A stretch of DNA of 64,000 nucleotides from Rhizobium sp. Leaf262 (GCF_001422245.1 NZ_LMMM01000018.1:238010-302009), one strand, 5' to 3'. Counted from the first letter of the stretch, positions 38,560 to 47,436 are shown. Notes: generated by a model not told the origin, from the sequence alone. Numbers and translations are program-made.

Positions 38560-39582
38560 GTGGCGCAAAAAATCAAACTTTCTACCATTGCCGAAAGCCT
38601 TGGGCTTTCTACCGCAACGATTTCGCTTGCCCTGCGCGACAGCCCGCTGGTGGCCGCCGACACGCGTGAAAAGATCAAGGAACAGGCCCGCGCGCTGGGT
38701 TATATCTATAACCGCCGTGCCGCCAGCCTGCGCACATCCCGTTCCGGCATTATCGGTGTCGTCTTCCATGACGTGATGAACCCGTTCTACGGCGAAATTC
38801 TGAAAGCGATCGAAAGCGAGCTGGACCGCAGCCGCCAGACCTTCATCCTGTCCAACCACTACGATTCCGTCGAAAAACAACGCACTTTCATTGAAACGCT
38901 GCTACAGCTGGGCAGCGACGGCATCATCATGTCACCCGCAATCGGCACGCCGCTGGAAGACATGACGCTGGCCGAAGAAAACGGCATGCCCGCCATCCTG
39001 GTGGCGCGCTCCATGGACGGCGTGGATATGCCGACCTTCCGCGGCGACGACAGCTACGGCATTTCGCTGGCGACCAATCACCTCATCAGCCTCGGTCACC
39101 GCACCATCGCCATGGTGGGCGGAACGGACCAGACCTCGACTGGCCGCGACCGTTATCAGGGCTATGTCAACGCGCTGCGAAAGGCGGGTATAGAGGTCGA
39201 TCCCAACCTGCGCATTCCCGGCGCCCGCTCCAAGCAGGGCGGTTTCGAAGCTGCCGTCAACTTCCTCTCGCTTCCGCAAAAACCGACCGCTGCCGTATGC
39301 TGGAACGACCTCGTCGCCATCGGACTGATGAACGGCATTTCCCGCGCAGGATTCGTGCCGGGCAAGGACATCTCCGTCACGGGCTATGACGATCTGGAAG
39401 AGGCAGCCATTGCCACCCCTGCCCTCACCACCGTTTCAAACGGCCAGGCGGAAGTCGGGCGGCTTGCTGCGCGCGCACTGCTGGATCGTCTGGCGGGCAG
39501 CCACGAACCCGACGGTATCCACCTGATCAAGCCGGAAATGCGCATTCGCCAATCCACCAGCCCCTGCGTTCCACGCAGTTAG
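38560..39582 (+). CDS. LacI family transcriptional regulator (GTG start)
   Basis: 340 residues. N-terminal LacI helix-turn-helix (IKLSTIAESLGLSTATISLA) and hinge helix, then a periplasmic-binding-protein-like sensor domain (GIIGVVFHDVMNPFYGEILK, later GYDDLEEAAIATPALTTVSN). The GTG at 38560 follows AGGAGGGG. Such regulators bind a sugar or related ligand and repress catabolic genes. No obvious sugar operon is adjacent, so the target may be distant; the palindrome just upstream suggests it controls itself. Confidence 0.9.
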   Translation: MAQKIKLSTIAESLGLSTATISLALRDSPLVAADTREKIKEQARALGYIYNRRAASLRTSRSGIIGVVFHDVMNPFYGEILKAIESELDRSRQTFILSNHYDSVEKQRTFIETLLQLGSDGIIMSPAIGTPLEDMTLAEENGMPAILVARSMDGVDMPTFRGDDSYGISLATNHLISLGHRTIAMVGGTDQTSTGRDRYQGYVNALRKAGIEVDPNLRIPGARSKQGGFEAAVNFLSLPQKPTAAVCWNDLVAIGLMNGISRAGFVPGKDISVTGYDDLEEAAIATPALTTVSNGQAEVGRLAARALLDRLAGSHEPDGIHLIKPEMRIRQSTSPCVPRS

Positions 39583-39751
39583 ACGTCTGTTCCGATAGCT
39601 GGCGAAATGACAGGACAAGGCGCAGGCCATTCGCCGCAGCTACGGTCCTTTCTACGAGTCATCTCCGGGACGTAGGTATCGCGCAACTACTGACTGGTGC
39701 CACGCACGCGATTTTACCGATGGCGTTTGATGATTGTCCTAAGCGAACGTT

Positions 39752-40312
39752 TCATTGTGCTACCAATCGGCCCCGAAGCTGGTCGATGGCGCGTTGGAAT
39801 ACGGCTGGATCGTCTAGAGCGCGCGACAGAACAATCGCTCCCTGTATGGAAAGTACGGCTTCTTCAGAGAGAATACGGGCCAGATCTCTGTCCCGGCCCT
39901 GCCGAATAAGCGCTGATTGCAAGGCATCCACCCAGCTTGCGAAATATCCTCGAATGGCATCGGCGAAGCGATCTCGCGTGTTGCTCACAGCCAGAGCACC
40001 GACAAGACACACGCGCCGGCCTGATCTGAAGTAGTCTACGACAGCATCCAGCATTGCTTCGATAGAGCCATCGGCATCTATACCGTCTTGGAGAGGGGCA
40101 TATATGGCATCTTCGAACCATTGCCCGATTTCTGCGAGCACAGCCTGTACCATCTCTTCCTTTCCGTTGGGAAAGAAGTGGTAGAGGCTACCCTTGCCGA
40201 GGCCCGTTGCCTTGCCGATCAGGGCAAGGCTTGCACCCTCATAGCCATGTTCTCGAAACACTTCGGCCAATGGGGCAATGGCGTCAGATCGTTCTGCGAC
40301 CAAACGTGCCAT
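39752..40312 (-). CDS. TetR family transcriptional regulator
   Basis: 186 residues. N-terminal helix-turn-helix REHGYEGASLALIGKATGLG and KGSLYHFFPNGKEEMVQAVL, then a helical ligand domain with GRRVCLVGALAVSNTRDRFA. It lies two bases after the stop of the DUF1348 gene, with which it forms an operon. A pair of palindromes sits in front of that operon at 40808-40838 and probably binds this regulator, giving autoregulation. Confidence 0.9.
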   Translation of the reverse strand: MARLVAERSDAIAPLAEVFREHGYEGASLALIGKATGLGKGSLYHFFPNGKEEMVQAVLAEIGQWFEDAIYAPLQDGIDADGSIEAMLDAVVDYFRSGRRVCLVGALAVSNTRDRFADAIRGYFASWVDALQSALIRQGRDRDLARILSEEAVLSIQGAIVLSRALDDPAVFQRAIDQLRGRLVAQ

Positions 40313-40314
40313 TC

Positions 40315-40779
40315 TTAAAGACCAAGATCGCTAAGGCTTGGGTGATCGTCTGGCCGCCGACCCAGCGGCCAGTGAAACAAGCGCTCGCTTTCAGCGATCG
40401 GCATTTCGTTGATGCTTGCATGTCTATGCGCCATCAGACCGTCCTCGGCAAATTCCCAGTTCTCGTTACCATAAGCGCGGAACCAGCGCCCGCTGTCGTC
40501 ACGATATTCATAAGCATAGCGCACCGCAATGCGATTGCCCGTGAAGGCCCAGAGTTCCTTGATGAGGCGGTATTCATGCTCCTTGTTCCACTTACGCGTC
40601 AGGAAGGACTGCGCCTCATCACGCGTGCTGCAGAACTCCACACGGTTGCGCCAGCGTGTGTCGAGCGTATAGGCCAGAGCGACTTTGGCGGCATCGCGGC
40701 TGTTCCAGCCGTCTTCGGCCAAACGAACCTTTTCGACGGCAGTGTCATGGGTGAAGGGTGGAAGCGGCGGGCGTGACAT
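40315..40779 (-). CDS. DUF1348 / NTF2-like small enzyme or binding protein
   Basis: 154 residues of the nuclear-transport-factor-2-like DUF1348 family: [40 protein letters not shown] and [20 protein letters not shown] are the conserved stretches. The family is found across bacteria and fungi with no firm function. The ATG at 40779 has AAGGAAA upstream; a longer frame to 40992 crosses the operator and is rejected. Co-transcribed with its TetR regulator; a role in handling a small reactive or aromatic compound is inferred only from the regulator type. Confidence 0.88.
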   Translation of the reverse strand: MSRPPLPPFTHDTAVEKVRLAEDGWNSRDAAKVALAYTLDTRWRNRVEFCSTRDEAQSFLTRKWNKEHEYRLIKELWAFTGNRIAVRYAYEYRDDSGRWFRAYGNENWEFAEDGLMAHRHASINEMPIAESERLFHWPLGRRPDDHPSLSDLGL

Positions 40780-40807
40780 GACAATTTCCTTCCATTCTGA
40801 AGATTTG

Positions 40808-40838
40808 TACCAATTGGTAATTACTTTACCGATTGGTA
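40808..40838. promoter_or_regulatory. Tandem palindromic operator for the TetR operon
   Basis: TACCAATTGGTA (40808-40819) is a perfect palindrome; TACCGATTGGTA (40827-40838) is its near copy. Together they also make one inverted repeat of 12 matches in 13. It lies 29 bp before the DUF1348 start, where it would block the promoter. Confidence 0.8.
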
Positions 40839-41132
40839 CAATGCGCTTCGTTGGATCGGCTGTCAAGTGGGTCTTCTTTTGTTTGGGCAGATGAGCTTTC
40901 AGCGCCGAGTAACCCTCGAACTGCCGGGGCAAACGCTTTTTTTCCAAAGTCGAAGCAGATGGGATAAACTTGAAATAATCGATTTGGGCCAACTGCGGTC
41001 ATATCGCCCCAGTCTGAAACGACCCTATTTGCGGCCTTTCGATAAAGCGTACCAATCTTTGCACAAGACGGGTTTCGGTTCGTAAATCTATGGGTTAGCT
41101 TGCGTCCAAATTCATAGGAGGAATAGCCGCGC

Positions 41133-42095
41133 ATGTCAGACATCAAAGCCACCGTACTCGTTCCCGGCAAGATTCATCCGCGTGTTCTGGAGCGCCTCGA
41201 AGGACAGGTGGAAATCGTCACCGCGCCTTCAGGGCCACAACCGTCCCTCCCCGCCGATGTGGCAGAGCGCATCCGTGCGGTCGCCGTCTCCGGCAGCTTC
41301 AACGCCGCCTGGATGGACGCACTGCCGAAGCTGGAGGTCATTGCCAATTTCGGTGTTGGATATGATGGCGTGGACGTAAAACATGCGGCTTCGCGCGGCA
41401 TCATCGTCACCAACACGCCCGATGTCTTGAACGATGAAGTGGCAGATACCACGATTGCTCTGCTCATCAACACGGTGCGCCGCCTCTATCAGGCCGAGAC
41501 TCATCTGCGCCAGGGGAAATGGGTCAGCGAAGGACCGTTTGCTCTGTCACCTTTTTCGCTGCGCAACCGCAAGGTTGGCCTGTTCGGCATGGGTCGTATC
41601 GGGCAGGAAATCGCCAAGCGGCTGGAGCCCTTCAAGGTCGAAATCGGCTATCACACACGCAGCCAGCGTTCCGAACTACCCTATGCCTATTACGCTTCGC
41701 TCAAGGAAATGGCACAGGACGTCGACGTGCTGATCTGCATCGTGCCGGGAACACCTCAGACGCATAAGGCCATCGACGCCGAAATTCTTCAGGCGCTGGG
41801 TCCGAACGGTGTCTTCATCAATGTCGGTCGCGGCTCGAGCGTCGATGAGGATGCTCTGTTGAAAGCGCTTCAGGATGGCACGCTGGGTGCGGCTGGCCTT
41901 GATGTCTTCTATGAAGAGCCGAAGGTCCCGGAAGGTTTTCTGTCCCTGCCCAACGCAACGCTGCTACCCCACGTCGCGTCTGCGTCGGTGCCGACACGCA
42001 ACGCCATGGCCGATCTGGTGGCGGACAATGTGCTGGGATGGCTCGGCGACAAAAAAGTCGTGACGCCGGTGCCGGAAACGCCGATCAAGGGGTGA
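41133..42095 (+). CDS. D-isomer specific 2-hydroxyacid dehydrogenase
   Basis: 320 residues. NAD(P)-binding fold with VGLFGMGRIGQEIAKRLEPF; catalytic residues Arg in NVGRGSSVDEDAL, Glu in VFYEEPKVP and His in LLPHVASASV. The sequence is of the glyoxylate/hydroxypyruvate reductase subgroup (GhrB-like), which reduces glyoxylate or hydroxypyruvate in the cytosol. Strong ribosome site AGGAGGA. Monocistronic, ending in a terminator that overlaps its stop codon. Confidence 0.93.
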   Translation: MSDIKATVLVPGKIHPRVLERLEGQVEIVTAPSGPQPSLPADVAERIRAVAVSGSFNAAWMDALPKLEVIANFGVGYDGVDVKHAASRGIIVTNTPDVLNDEVADTTIALLINTVRRLYQAETHLRQGKWVSEGPFALSPFSLRNRKVGLFGMGRIGQEIAKRLEPFKVEIGYHTRSQRSELPYAYYASLKEMAQDVDVLICIVPGTPQTHKAIDAEILQALGPNGVFINVGRGSSVDEDALLKALQDGTLGAAGLDVFYEEPKVPEGFLSLPNATLLPHVASASVPTRNAMADLVADNVLGWLGDKKVVTPVPETPIKG

Positions 42096-42114
42096 TGGCT
42101 TAGCCACACCCCTT
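42087..42114. terminator. Bidirectional terminator between convergent genes
   Basis: AAGGGGTG (42087-42094) and CACCCCTT (42107-42114) with an inner TGGC/GCCA pair form a 12-pair hairpin with one bulged base. It overlaps the TGA of the dehydrogenase gene. Confidence 0.75.
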
Positions 42115-42136
42115 GCCGTCTCGTCTCAATCCGTTA

Positions 42137-42703
42137 TCAGGACAGTTTGCGACCGCTGGCAACGAGCATGCCTGCGGCGCCGTCGAGCCAGCCGCTTTTC
42201 AGCTCCAGTGCCAGAAAACGCGAGCGCTCGAATGGGCCGGGCATGACCAGATGCTGAGCCGGGCCTGCGAAAAAACCAAAGCGCTCGTAGTAAGGCGCAT
42301 CGCCGACCAGAAGGATGGCACCGTGATCACGACGGGCTGCCTCGGAAATGGCAGCGCGCATCAGCGCAGCACCGATTCCCTTGCCCTCGTGGCCACTGTC
42401 GACCGCAAGCGGCCCCAGCAGCAGCGCGTTCACCGGGCGACCCTGAAGGCTGACACCCGCTTCTACATTCCACAGCCGAACCGTGCCGATGACGTGGCCG
42501 TCCTCATCGCGGGCAACCAGTGCCAGACCGTCAGCCGGCACGCGACCGGCACGCAGCTTTTCTGAGGATTTGCGACGGCGACCGGGACCCATCGCCCGGT
42601 CAAGCAGGCTCTCACGCGCAACGACGTCGCCAGGATTTTCGGAATCGATATGAAATGTCTGCGGTGAAAAGAATGCACGTACAGAGTTGAGAACAGCGGC
42701 CAT
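42137..42703 (-). CDS. GNAT family N-acetyltransferase
   Basis: 188 residues. The acetyl-CoA-binding loop is GHEGKGIGAALMRAAISEAA, preceded by LLLGPLAVDS and followed by LVGDAPYYERFGFFAGPAQ, the pattern of the YhbS-type acetyltransferases. Lies about 250 bp downstream of the ornithine decarboxylase gene, same direction; with it, acetylation of a polyamine or amino acid is an attractive but unproved idea. Confidence 0.88.
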   Translation of the reverse strand: MAAVLNSVRAFFSPQTFHIDSENPGDVVARESLLDRAMGPGRRRKSSEKLRAGRVPADGLALVARDEDGHVIGTVRLWNVEAGVSLQGRPVNALLLGPLAVDSGHEGKGIGAALMRAAISEAARRDHGAILLVGDAPYYERFGFFAGPAQHLVMPGPFERSRFLALELKSGWLDGAAGMLVASGRKLS

Positions 42704-42916
42704 CCCGGCCTCCCGTCACCAAGCCGCCCACTTAGCGGCACCCGAATAAAAAACGTCCCGCAACGACTGAGCTGCCAAAGAGACGATAGGCTGCATTGAA
42801 ACTGCGAATGGAACCGTTCCGACCCGTCAGGCGCGCTTCTCCTCGGCTGGACAGAGGTGCGGCAAGCAGGGTTTGCGCCATCGCGCATGGCAAAGTCGGA
42901 ACGGGAGGACCTTCGA

Positions 42917-42948
42917 GAATGCTGCCTGCCCCCAGACAGGCAGCATTC
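42917..42948 (-). terminator. Hairpin after ornithine decarboxylase
   Basis: A perfect 12-base stem, GAATGCTGCCTG (42917-42928) with CAGGCAGCATTC (42937-42948), directly after the decarboxylase stop. No T-run on the minus strand, so termination may be partial and allow read-through to the acetyltransferase gene. Confidence 0.6.
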
Positions 42949-42950
42949 GC

Positions 42951-44084
42951 TCAGATCACATAGGACTTCAGCGGCTCGAAACCGTTGAAGGCGACCGCCG
43001 AGTAGGTGGTCGTGTAGGCACCCGTGCCTTCAATCAGAACTTCATCGCCGATTGTCAGAGAAACCGGCAGTGGATACATGTTCTTCTCGTAGAGCACATC
43101 GGCGCTGTCGCAGGTCGGACCGGCCAGAACGCAGGCTTCCATCGCATCTTCGTCCCGCTCGGTACGGATCGGGTAGCGAATGGCTTCGTCCATGGTTTCG
43201 GCCAGACCGCCGAACTTACCGATATCGAGGAACACCCAGCGGTGATTGTCGTTGTCGGACTTGCGCGAAACAAGCACGACTTCCGCCTTGATGACACCGG
43301 CGTTGCCGACCATGCCGCGACCGGGCTCGATGATGGTCTTCGGAATCTGATTGCCGAAGTGCTTGCGCAGCGCCGTGTCGATGGCATGGCCATATTCTTC
43401 GGCAGCAGGCACGTCACGCAGGTACTTCGTCGGGAAGCCGCCGCCCATGTTGACCATCTGCAGGTGGATGCCCTGCTTGGCCAGCGAGCCGAAAACGCGC
43501 TTGGCATCGCCCAGGGCCGCATCCCATGCGTCGAGATTCATCATCTGCGAACCGACATGGAAGGACACACCGTAGGATTCCAGACCCAGCTGATGAGCAT
43601 AGACCAGCACATCAACGGCCATCTGCGGAACGCAGCCGAACTTGCGTGACAGCGGCCATTCGGCACCTTCGCCATCCGTCAGGACGCGGCAGAAAACGCG
43701 TGCGCCAGGCGCTGCACGGGAAACCTTCTCGACTTCCTCGTGGCTATCGACGGCAAAGAGGTCGATACCGAGCGCATGGGCGCGCGCGACATCGCGTTCC
43801 TTCTTGATCGTGTTGCCATAGGAAATACGGTCTGCCGTTGCACCGGCATCCAGCGCCATCTGGATTTCAGCCACGGAGGCGCAATCGAAGTTGGAGCCCA
43901 TGGAGGCCAGCAGCTTCAGGATTTCCGGAGCCGGGTTTGCCTTCACGGCATAATAGATCGAGCTGTTGGGCAGCGCGTGCCGGAACGCATGAAAATTGTC
44001 GCGCACGACGTCGAGGTCAACCACAAGGCAGGGACCTTCCGGGCGGCGCGTCTTGATGAAGTCGAGGATGCGTGCAGTCGTCAT
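42951..44084 (-). CDS. Ornithine/lysine decarboxylase (alanine-racemase fold)
   Basis: 377-residue PLP-dependent decarboxylase of fold type III, making putrescine from ornithine. The PLP lysine is Lys48 in YYAVKANPAP; the phosphate loop is VNMGGGFPTKYL, and GPTCDSADVLYE carries the catalytic cysteine that comes from the partner subunit. The ATG at 44084 follows GAGGGAAT. A speF-type leader precedes it, as known for alphaproteobacterial ornithine decarboxylases. Putrescine is abundant in agrobacteria and feeds siderophore and homospermidine synthesis. Confidence 0.93.
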   Translation of the reverse strand: MTTARILDFIKTRRPEGPCLVVDLDVVRDNFHAFRHALPNSSIYYAVKANPAPEILKLLASMGSNFDCASVAEIQMALDAGATADRISYGNTIKKERDVARAHALGIDLFAVDSHEEVEKVSRAAPGARVFCRVLTDGEGAEWPLSRKFGCVPQMAVDVLVYAHQLGLESYGVSFHVGSQMMNLDAWDAALGDAKRVFGSLAKQGIHLQMVNMGGGFPTKYLRDVPAAEEYGHAIDTALRKHFGNQIPKTIIEPGRGMVGNAGVIKAEVVLVSRKSDNDNHRWVFLDIGKFGGLAETMDEAIRYPIRTERDEDAMEACVLAGPTCDSADVLYEKNMYPLPVSLTIGDEVLIEGTGAYTTTYSAVAFNGFEPLKSYVI

Positions 44085-44190
44085 TGTTATATTCCCTCGA
44101 ATGTTCCGGCTCTGGAAAAAATCCAGAGGACAAAGGGCGCTCAAGATATGCGCAAAGGTCCAGCTGGTGGAGACGCTGAATCAGTCGCAT
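44017..44190 (-). other. Short upstream reading frame overlapping the decarboxylase start
   Basis: 57 codons from an ATG at 44190 in the leader, running out of frame across the decarboxylase ATG and ending 68 bases inside that gene. Product starts MRLIQRLHQLDLCAYLERPL. Ribosome site weak (TTGAG three bases before). It could be a regulatory leader peptide or a chance frame. Confidence 0.25.
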
Positions 44191-44345
44191 ACGCTCAAGG
44201 CGCAATTGTGAACAACGCCCTGCCAAGAGCATCGTTCGGCTTTGTCTGCCATGGGATTGGCGGGAATCATCCCCAACCGCACTTACGGCAATGATGGTGT
44301 GCCTCTTTAGTACCCCGGCTGATGGAAAGCCGGCAGAGAACCAGA
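44085..44345 (-). ncRNA. speF-type leader RNA upstream of ornithine decarboxylase
   Basis: The minus-strand sequence before the decarboxylase is unusually structured: GCCGGC hairpin at 44319-44337, a conserved-looking core around 44264-44308 (GGCACACCATCATTGCCG, then GTGCGGTTGGGGATGATTCC), a GGCGTTG block, and a CTCTGG/CCAGAG hairpin (44113-44131) just before the ribosome site. Known cis-regulatory speF motif RNAs occupy the same place in alphaproteobacteria. The match is by position and memory of the motif, not by a covariance search; the 5' end is approximate. Confidence 0.6.
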
Positions 44346-44626
44346 AAGGCCCGCACCGTCGTTGCTTCGTATGTCCTCGCATTTTCCGGTTGGCCGGAAT
44401 AGCGACTGGAGGGGTTAGTTCCAGGTACCTTACCGATTTCCTCACCACATCGAGGGTCGGCGGACACACACGGGCACGTGCGACTTTGGGCAACCGGGAG
44501 ATAAGAATATTCGCGGTCATAATCAAGGGATTTTTTCATCATGTTGCGGTTTTTTTCGGCAGCCACTTTTATTCTTGAACGATGGCGTCCAAGCGTTCAA
44601 TTATGTGGAACGAACAGGAGATTTCG
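44346..44626. other. Remainder of the region between decarboxylase and LysR genes
   Basis: With the leader this makes a 540-bp gap. This part should carry the promoters of both divergent genes; ATTTCGATGG at the LysR start is preceded by AGGAG (44616-44620). No gene or palindrome worth naming. Confidence 0.4.
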
Positions 44627-45520
44627 ATGGACACTCTCACCCGTATTCGTGCCTTCATTGACGTGGTCGAAGCGGAGGGATTTTCCGCGGCTGCCCGCAA
44701 GACCGGGCGATCCAAAGCGCTGTTGTCCAAATATGTGCGCGAGCTGGAAGACGATCTGGGCGCATTGCTGCTCAATCGCACCACGCGCCAGTTCTCCATG
44801 ACGGAAGCGGGCCACATTTATTACCGCACCGCCTCAGACATACTCAAGGAGATCGACAATCTCGCCGACCTCGTTCGCGAAAACAATGCCGACCTCAAGG
44901 GCAAGCTGCGCCTTTCCGTGCCACGCAGCTTTATCGATGCGGATGTGGGCCAGAGCCTTATCGATTTCGCCAAGGAAAATCCGGAGGTTTCGCTGGAGAT
45001 CGTGGCCGAGGACCGATTCGTCGATCTGATCGAGGAAAATTTCGATATGGCCATCCGCATCACGAAGCTCGAAGATTCCGGCATGATCGCCAGAAAGCTG
45101 GCAGATTTCCGCGTCTATGCAGTGGCCACGCCTGAATTCGTGGCGCGCTACGGCCCGCTCGACACGCCCCAGGATCTGGGCCGTGTCCCGTGCATCGTCG
45201 ATACCAATTCCCGGTTCCACAACCACATCCGCTACTTCGAGCCGGGTGGCGGCACCAATTCGGTAGCCGTGACGGGCCCCATCGAGGTCAACAGCCCGCA
45301 AGCCACGTTGCGCGCGGCCCGCAGCAGCCTGGGTGTCGCCATCGTGCCGGATTTTATCGCGAAGCCACATATTCTGTCCGGCGAACTCGTTACCCTCTTC
45401 GATAACGACATATCGCGTGATCGCGGTATCTACGCCGTATATCCGCATCGCCGCTACCTGCCCGCAAAGGTCCGCAGTTTCGTGGACTATCTGTCGAACT
45501 GGTTCAGGAAGAACGCCTGA
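44627..45520 (+). CDS. LysR family transcriptional regulator
   Basis: 297 residues. N-terminal winged helix (AFIDVVEAEGFSAAARKTGR, SKALLSKYVRELEDDLGALL) and a LysR substrate-binding domain (LRLSVPRSFIDADVGQSLID). The start at 44627 places the helix-turn-helix at its usual distance and has AGGAG six bases upstream; a start 15 codons earlier adds unrelated residues. It is divergent from the ornithine decarboxylase gene but separated by the long leader, so control of that gene is possible but not shown. Confidence 0.9.
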   Translation: MDTLTRIRAFIDVVEAEGFSAAARKTGRSKALLSKYVRELEDDLGALLLNRTTRQFSMTEAGHIYYRTASDILKEIDNLADLVRENNADLKGKLRLSVPRSFIDADVGQSLIDFAKENPEVSLEIVAEDRFVDLIEENFDMAIRITKLEDSGMIARKLADFRVYAVATPEFVARYGPLDTPQDLGRVPCIVDTNSRFHNHIRYFEPGGGTNSVAVTGPIEVNSPQATLRAARSSLGVAIVPDFIAKPHILSGELVTLFDNDISRDRGIYAVYPHRRYLPAKVRSFVDYLSNWFRKNA

Positions 45521-45614
45521 CCTTGGCAAGACAAATCCGAGCAAGTCGAAATTCGGTCCCAATTCGCACTAAAATCCACACAGCAGATTCGATCATCGAA
45601 ACAGACAGGCATCC

Positions 45615-46262
45615 ATGAAAAACGTCAATCTCGCCGTGGCTGCATGCCTGTCAACCTGTCTTGTGCCGTTGAGCGCCATGGCACATCCACACATTTTTGC
45701 CGAGGCCCGGATGGAAATCATCGAGGGACCGAACGGCAATGTCCAGGAAGTCCGCAACATCTGGCGCTTCGACGAAATGTTTTCGGCAAGCGTCGTGCTG
45801 GACTACGACAAAAACAGCGACGCGAAGCTGGACAAGGAAGAGTTGGCCGATATCGGCAACACGGTGCATGAATCACTGGCTGAGTTTTCCTACTACACCT
45901 TCATCACACTCAATGGAAAAGCGGTCGATTTCGGCAAGCCGGATGCAATCCACGTCGATTACAAGGACAATCAGATCCTGATGTTCTTTTCGGTAAAGCC
46001 GCAAAAGCCGCTGCCGATCAAGGGCACGCTGAGCTTCGGCGCCTGGGACCCGACCATGTACACCGCCATCGATTTCGCCAAGGATAGCGATATCGTCGTG
46101 AAAGGCCCGCATCTGGCCGCCTGCAAGCACAAGGTCGTGCGCCCTAACCCAGACGAGATCATCGCCCAGAACCAGAGCAGCCTGACGGACGCCTTCTTCA
46201 ACGATCCGACCGGCACCGACATGACCAAACTGTTCGCCACACGACTGGAGCTGACGTGTTGA
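45615..46262 (+). CDS. DUF1007 family periplasmic protein
   Basis: 215 residues with signal peptide (LAVAACLSTCLVPLSAMAHP) and a mature beta-rich domain starting HPHIFAEARMEIIEG, the hallmark of DUF1007. An EF-hand-like VVLDYDKNSDAKLDKEELAD is present and could bind calcium or another metal. It overlaps the next gene, a NicO metal transporter, by seven bases; DUF1007 proteins regularly accompany such transporters and probably deliver or buffer nickel or cobalt in the periplasm. Confidence 0.88.
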   Translation: MKNVNLAVAACLSTCLVPLSAMAHPHIFAEARMEIIEGPNGNVQEVRNIWRFDEMFSASVVLDYDKNSDAKLDKEELADIGNTVHESLAEFSYYTFITLNGKAVDFGKPDAIHVDYKDNQILMFFSVKPQKPLPIKGTLSFGAWDPTMYTAIDFAKDSDIVVKGPHLAACKHKVVRPNPDEIIAQNQSSLTDAFFNDPTGTDMTKLFATRLELTC

Positions 46263-47365
46263 AAAAGTTGCGACGCACATTTCTGGCGCTTGGAATTGTC
46301 CTTGCGGCCGCAACTTTGGCCCATGCCCAGTCTCCTCTCGGCATCGGCTCGGCGGAACCGTCCATTTCCATCGGCGGCCCGCTCGCACCGCTTTTTCAAT
46401 GGATCAACGTTCACCAGCAAAGCTTCTACAGGTCGCTGACCGGTGCGCTGAGAGCGATGCGTGAAGACCCGTGGGCACTGAGTTCGCTGATTGGCCTCTC
46501 CTTTGCCTATGGCGTTTTCCACGCTGCCGGTCCCGGTCACGGCAAGGCGGTGATTTCATCCTACATGATCGCCAATGAAACGCAGTTGAAGCGCGGCATT
46601 CTTATCTCCTTCATTTCGGCTCTGCTGCAAGGCGCGGTGGCGATCGCACTCGTGGGTGCCGCCTACCTGGTGCTGCGCGGCACCTCCATCACCATGACCA
46701 AGGCCACCCAGGCAATGGAAATTGCAAGCTTTGCCATGGTCGCGATCTTCGGCGCATGGTTGCTGTTTCGCAAGATATGGAGCCTCCTGCGCGAAACCCC
46801 GGCACGTACGCCGCTGGTCACCGGCGCTGTCGCGCCCGCCACAGCCATGGTCTTTGGCGGCAACGACATCACCTCGCAACGCGGCATGAGCGACACGCCC
46901 GCCCCCCGCACCGGCATGGGCACAGGTTTGCGTTTTCAGGGAAAACCGGTCTTTGCAGACCACGCGCAAAGCGGCAACGGCGATATTTGCGATGCCTGCG
47001 GCAAAGCCCACACCCCCGACCCCTCGCTTTTCCAGTCGCGAAACTTCAACCTCACGGAAGCGTGGTCGGCCATTATCGCTGTCGGCCTTCGCCCCTGCTC
47101 CGGTGCCATCATCGTCATGAGTTTCTCTGTGCTGAACGGGCTGCTGATGGGTGGTGTCTTCTCGGTCGTTGCCATGTCGCTCGGCACCGCCATCACCGTT
47201 TCGCTGCTGGCGGTTCTCGCCGTCAAGGCCAAAGACGTCGCCGTCCGGCTTGCGGGGCCCGGCAGCACCAAAGCCTCTCGTGTCACCCACGGCATCGAAA
47301 TTGCCGGGGCGCTTTTCGTACTTCTGATGGGGCTCGGCTTGCTGGGCGCCTCTTTGCAGGCGTGA
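46256..47365 (+). CDS. Nickel/cobalt transporter, NicO family
   Basis: 369 residues. N-terminal signal-like segment (FLALGIVLAAATLAHA), then six to seven transmembrane helices. The metal motif of the family is in FAYGVFHAAGPGHGKAVISS and the second signature in GLRPCSGAIIVMSF. A 90-residue soluble loop between helices holds GNGDICDACGKAHTPD, a likely extra metal site. The GTG at 46256 overlaps the upstream stop by seven bases. RcnA-type members export Ni/Co; direction here is not proved. Confidence 0.88.
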   Translation: MLKKLRRTFLALGIVLAAATLAHAQSPLGIGSAEPSISIGGPLAPLFQWINVHQQSFYRSLTGALRAMREDPWALSSLIGLSFAYGVFHAAGPGHGKAVISSYMIANETQLKRGILISFISALLQGAVAIALVGAAYLVLRGTSITMTKATQAMEIASFAMVAIFGAWLLFRKIWSLLRETPARTPLVTGAVAPATAMVFGGNDITSQRGMSDTPAPRTGMGTGLRFQGKPVFADHAQSGNGDICDACGKAHTPDPSLFQSRNFNLTEAWSAIIAVGLRPCSGAIIVMSFSVLNGLLMGGVFSVVAMSLGTAITVSLLAVLAVKAKDVAVRLAGPGSTKASRVTHGIEIAGALFVLLMGLGLLGASLQA

Positions 47366-47409
47366 GCGACGGTTTTTTACTACAATATCGACATCCAACG
47401 CTTTAGGTT

Positions 47410-47433
47410 GCACTCCGGCGCGAACAGGAGTGC
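47410..47433 (+). promoter_or_regulatory. Hairpin enclosing a ribosome binding site
   Basis: GCACTCC (47410-47416) pairs with GGAGTGC (47427-47433); the second arm contains the GGAG that serves the ATG at 47437. Translation of the next gene may be reduced until the hairpin opens. Confidence 0.4.
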
Positions 47434-47436
47434 AGG

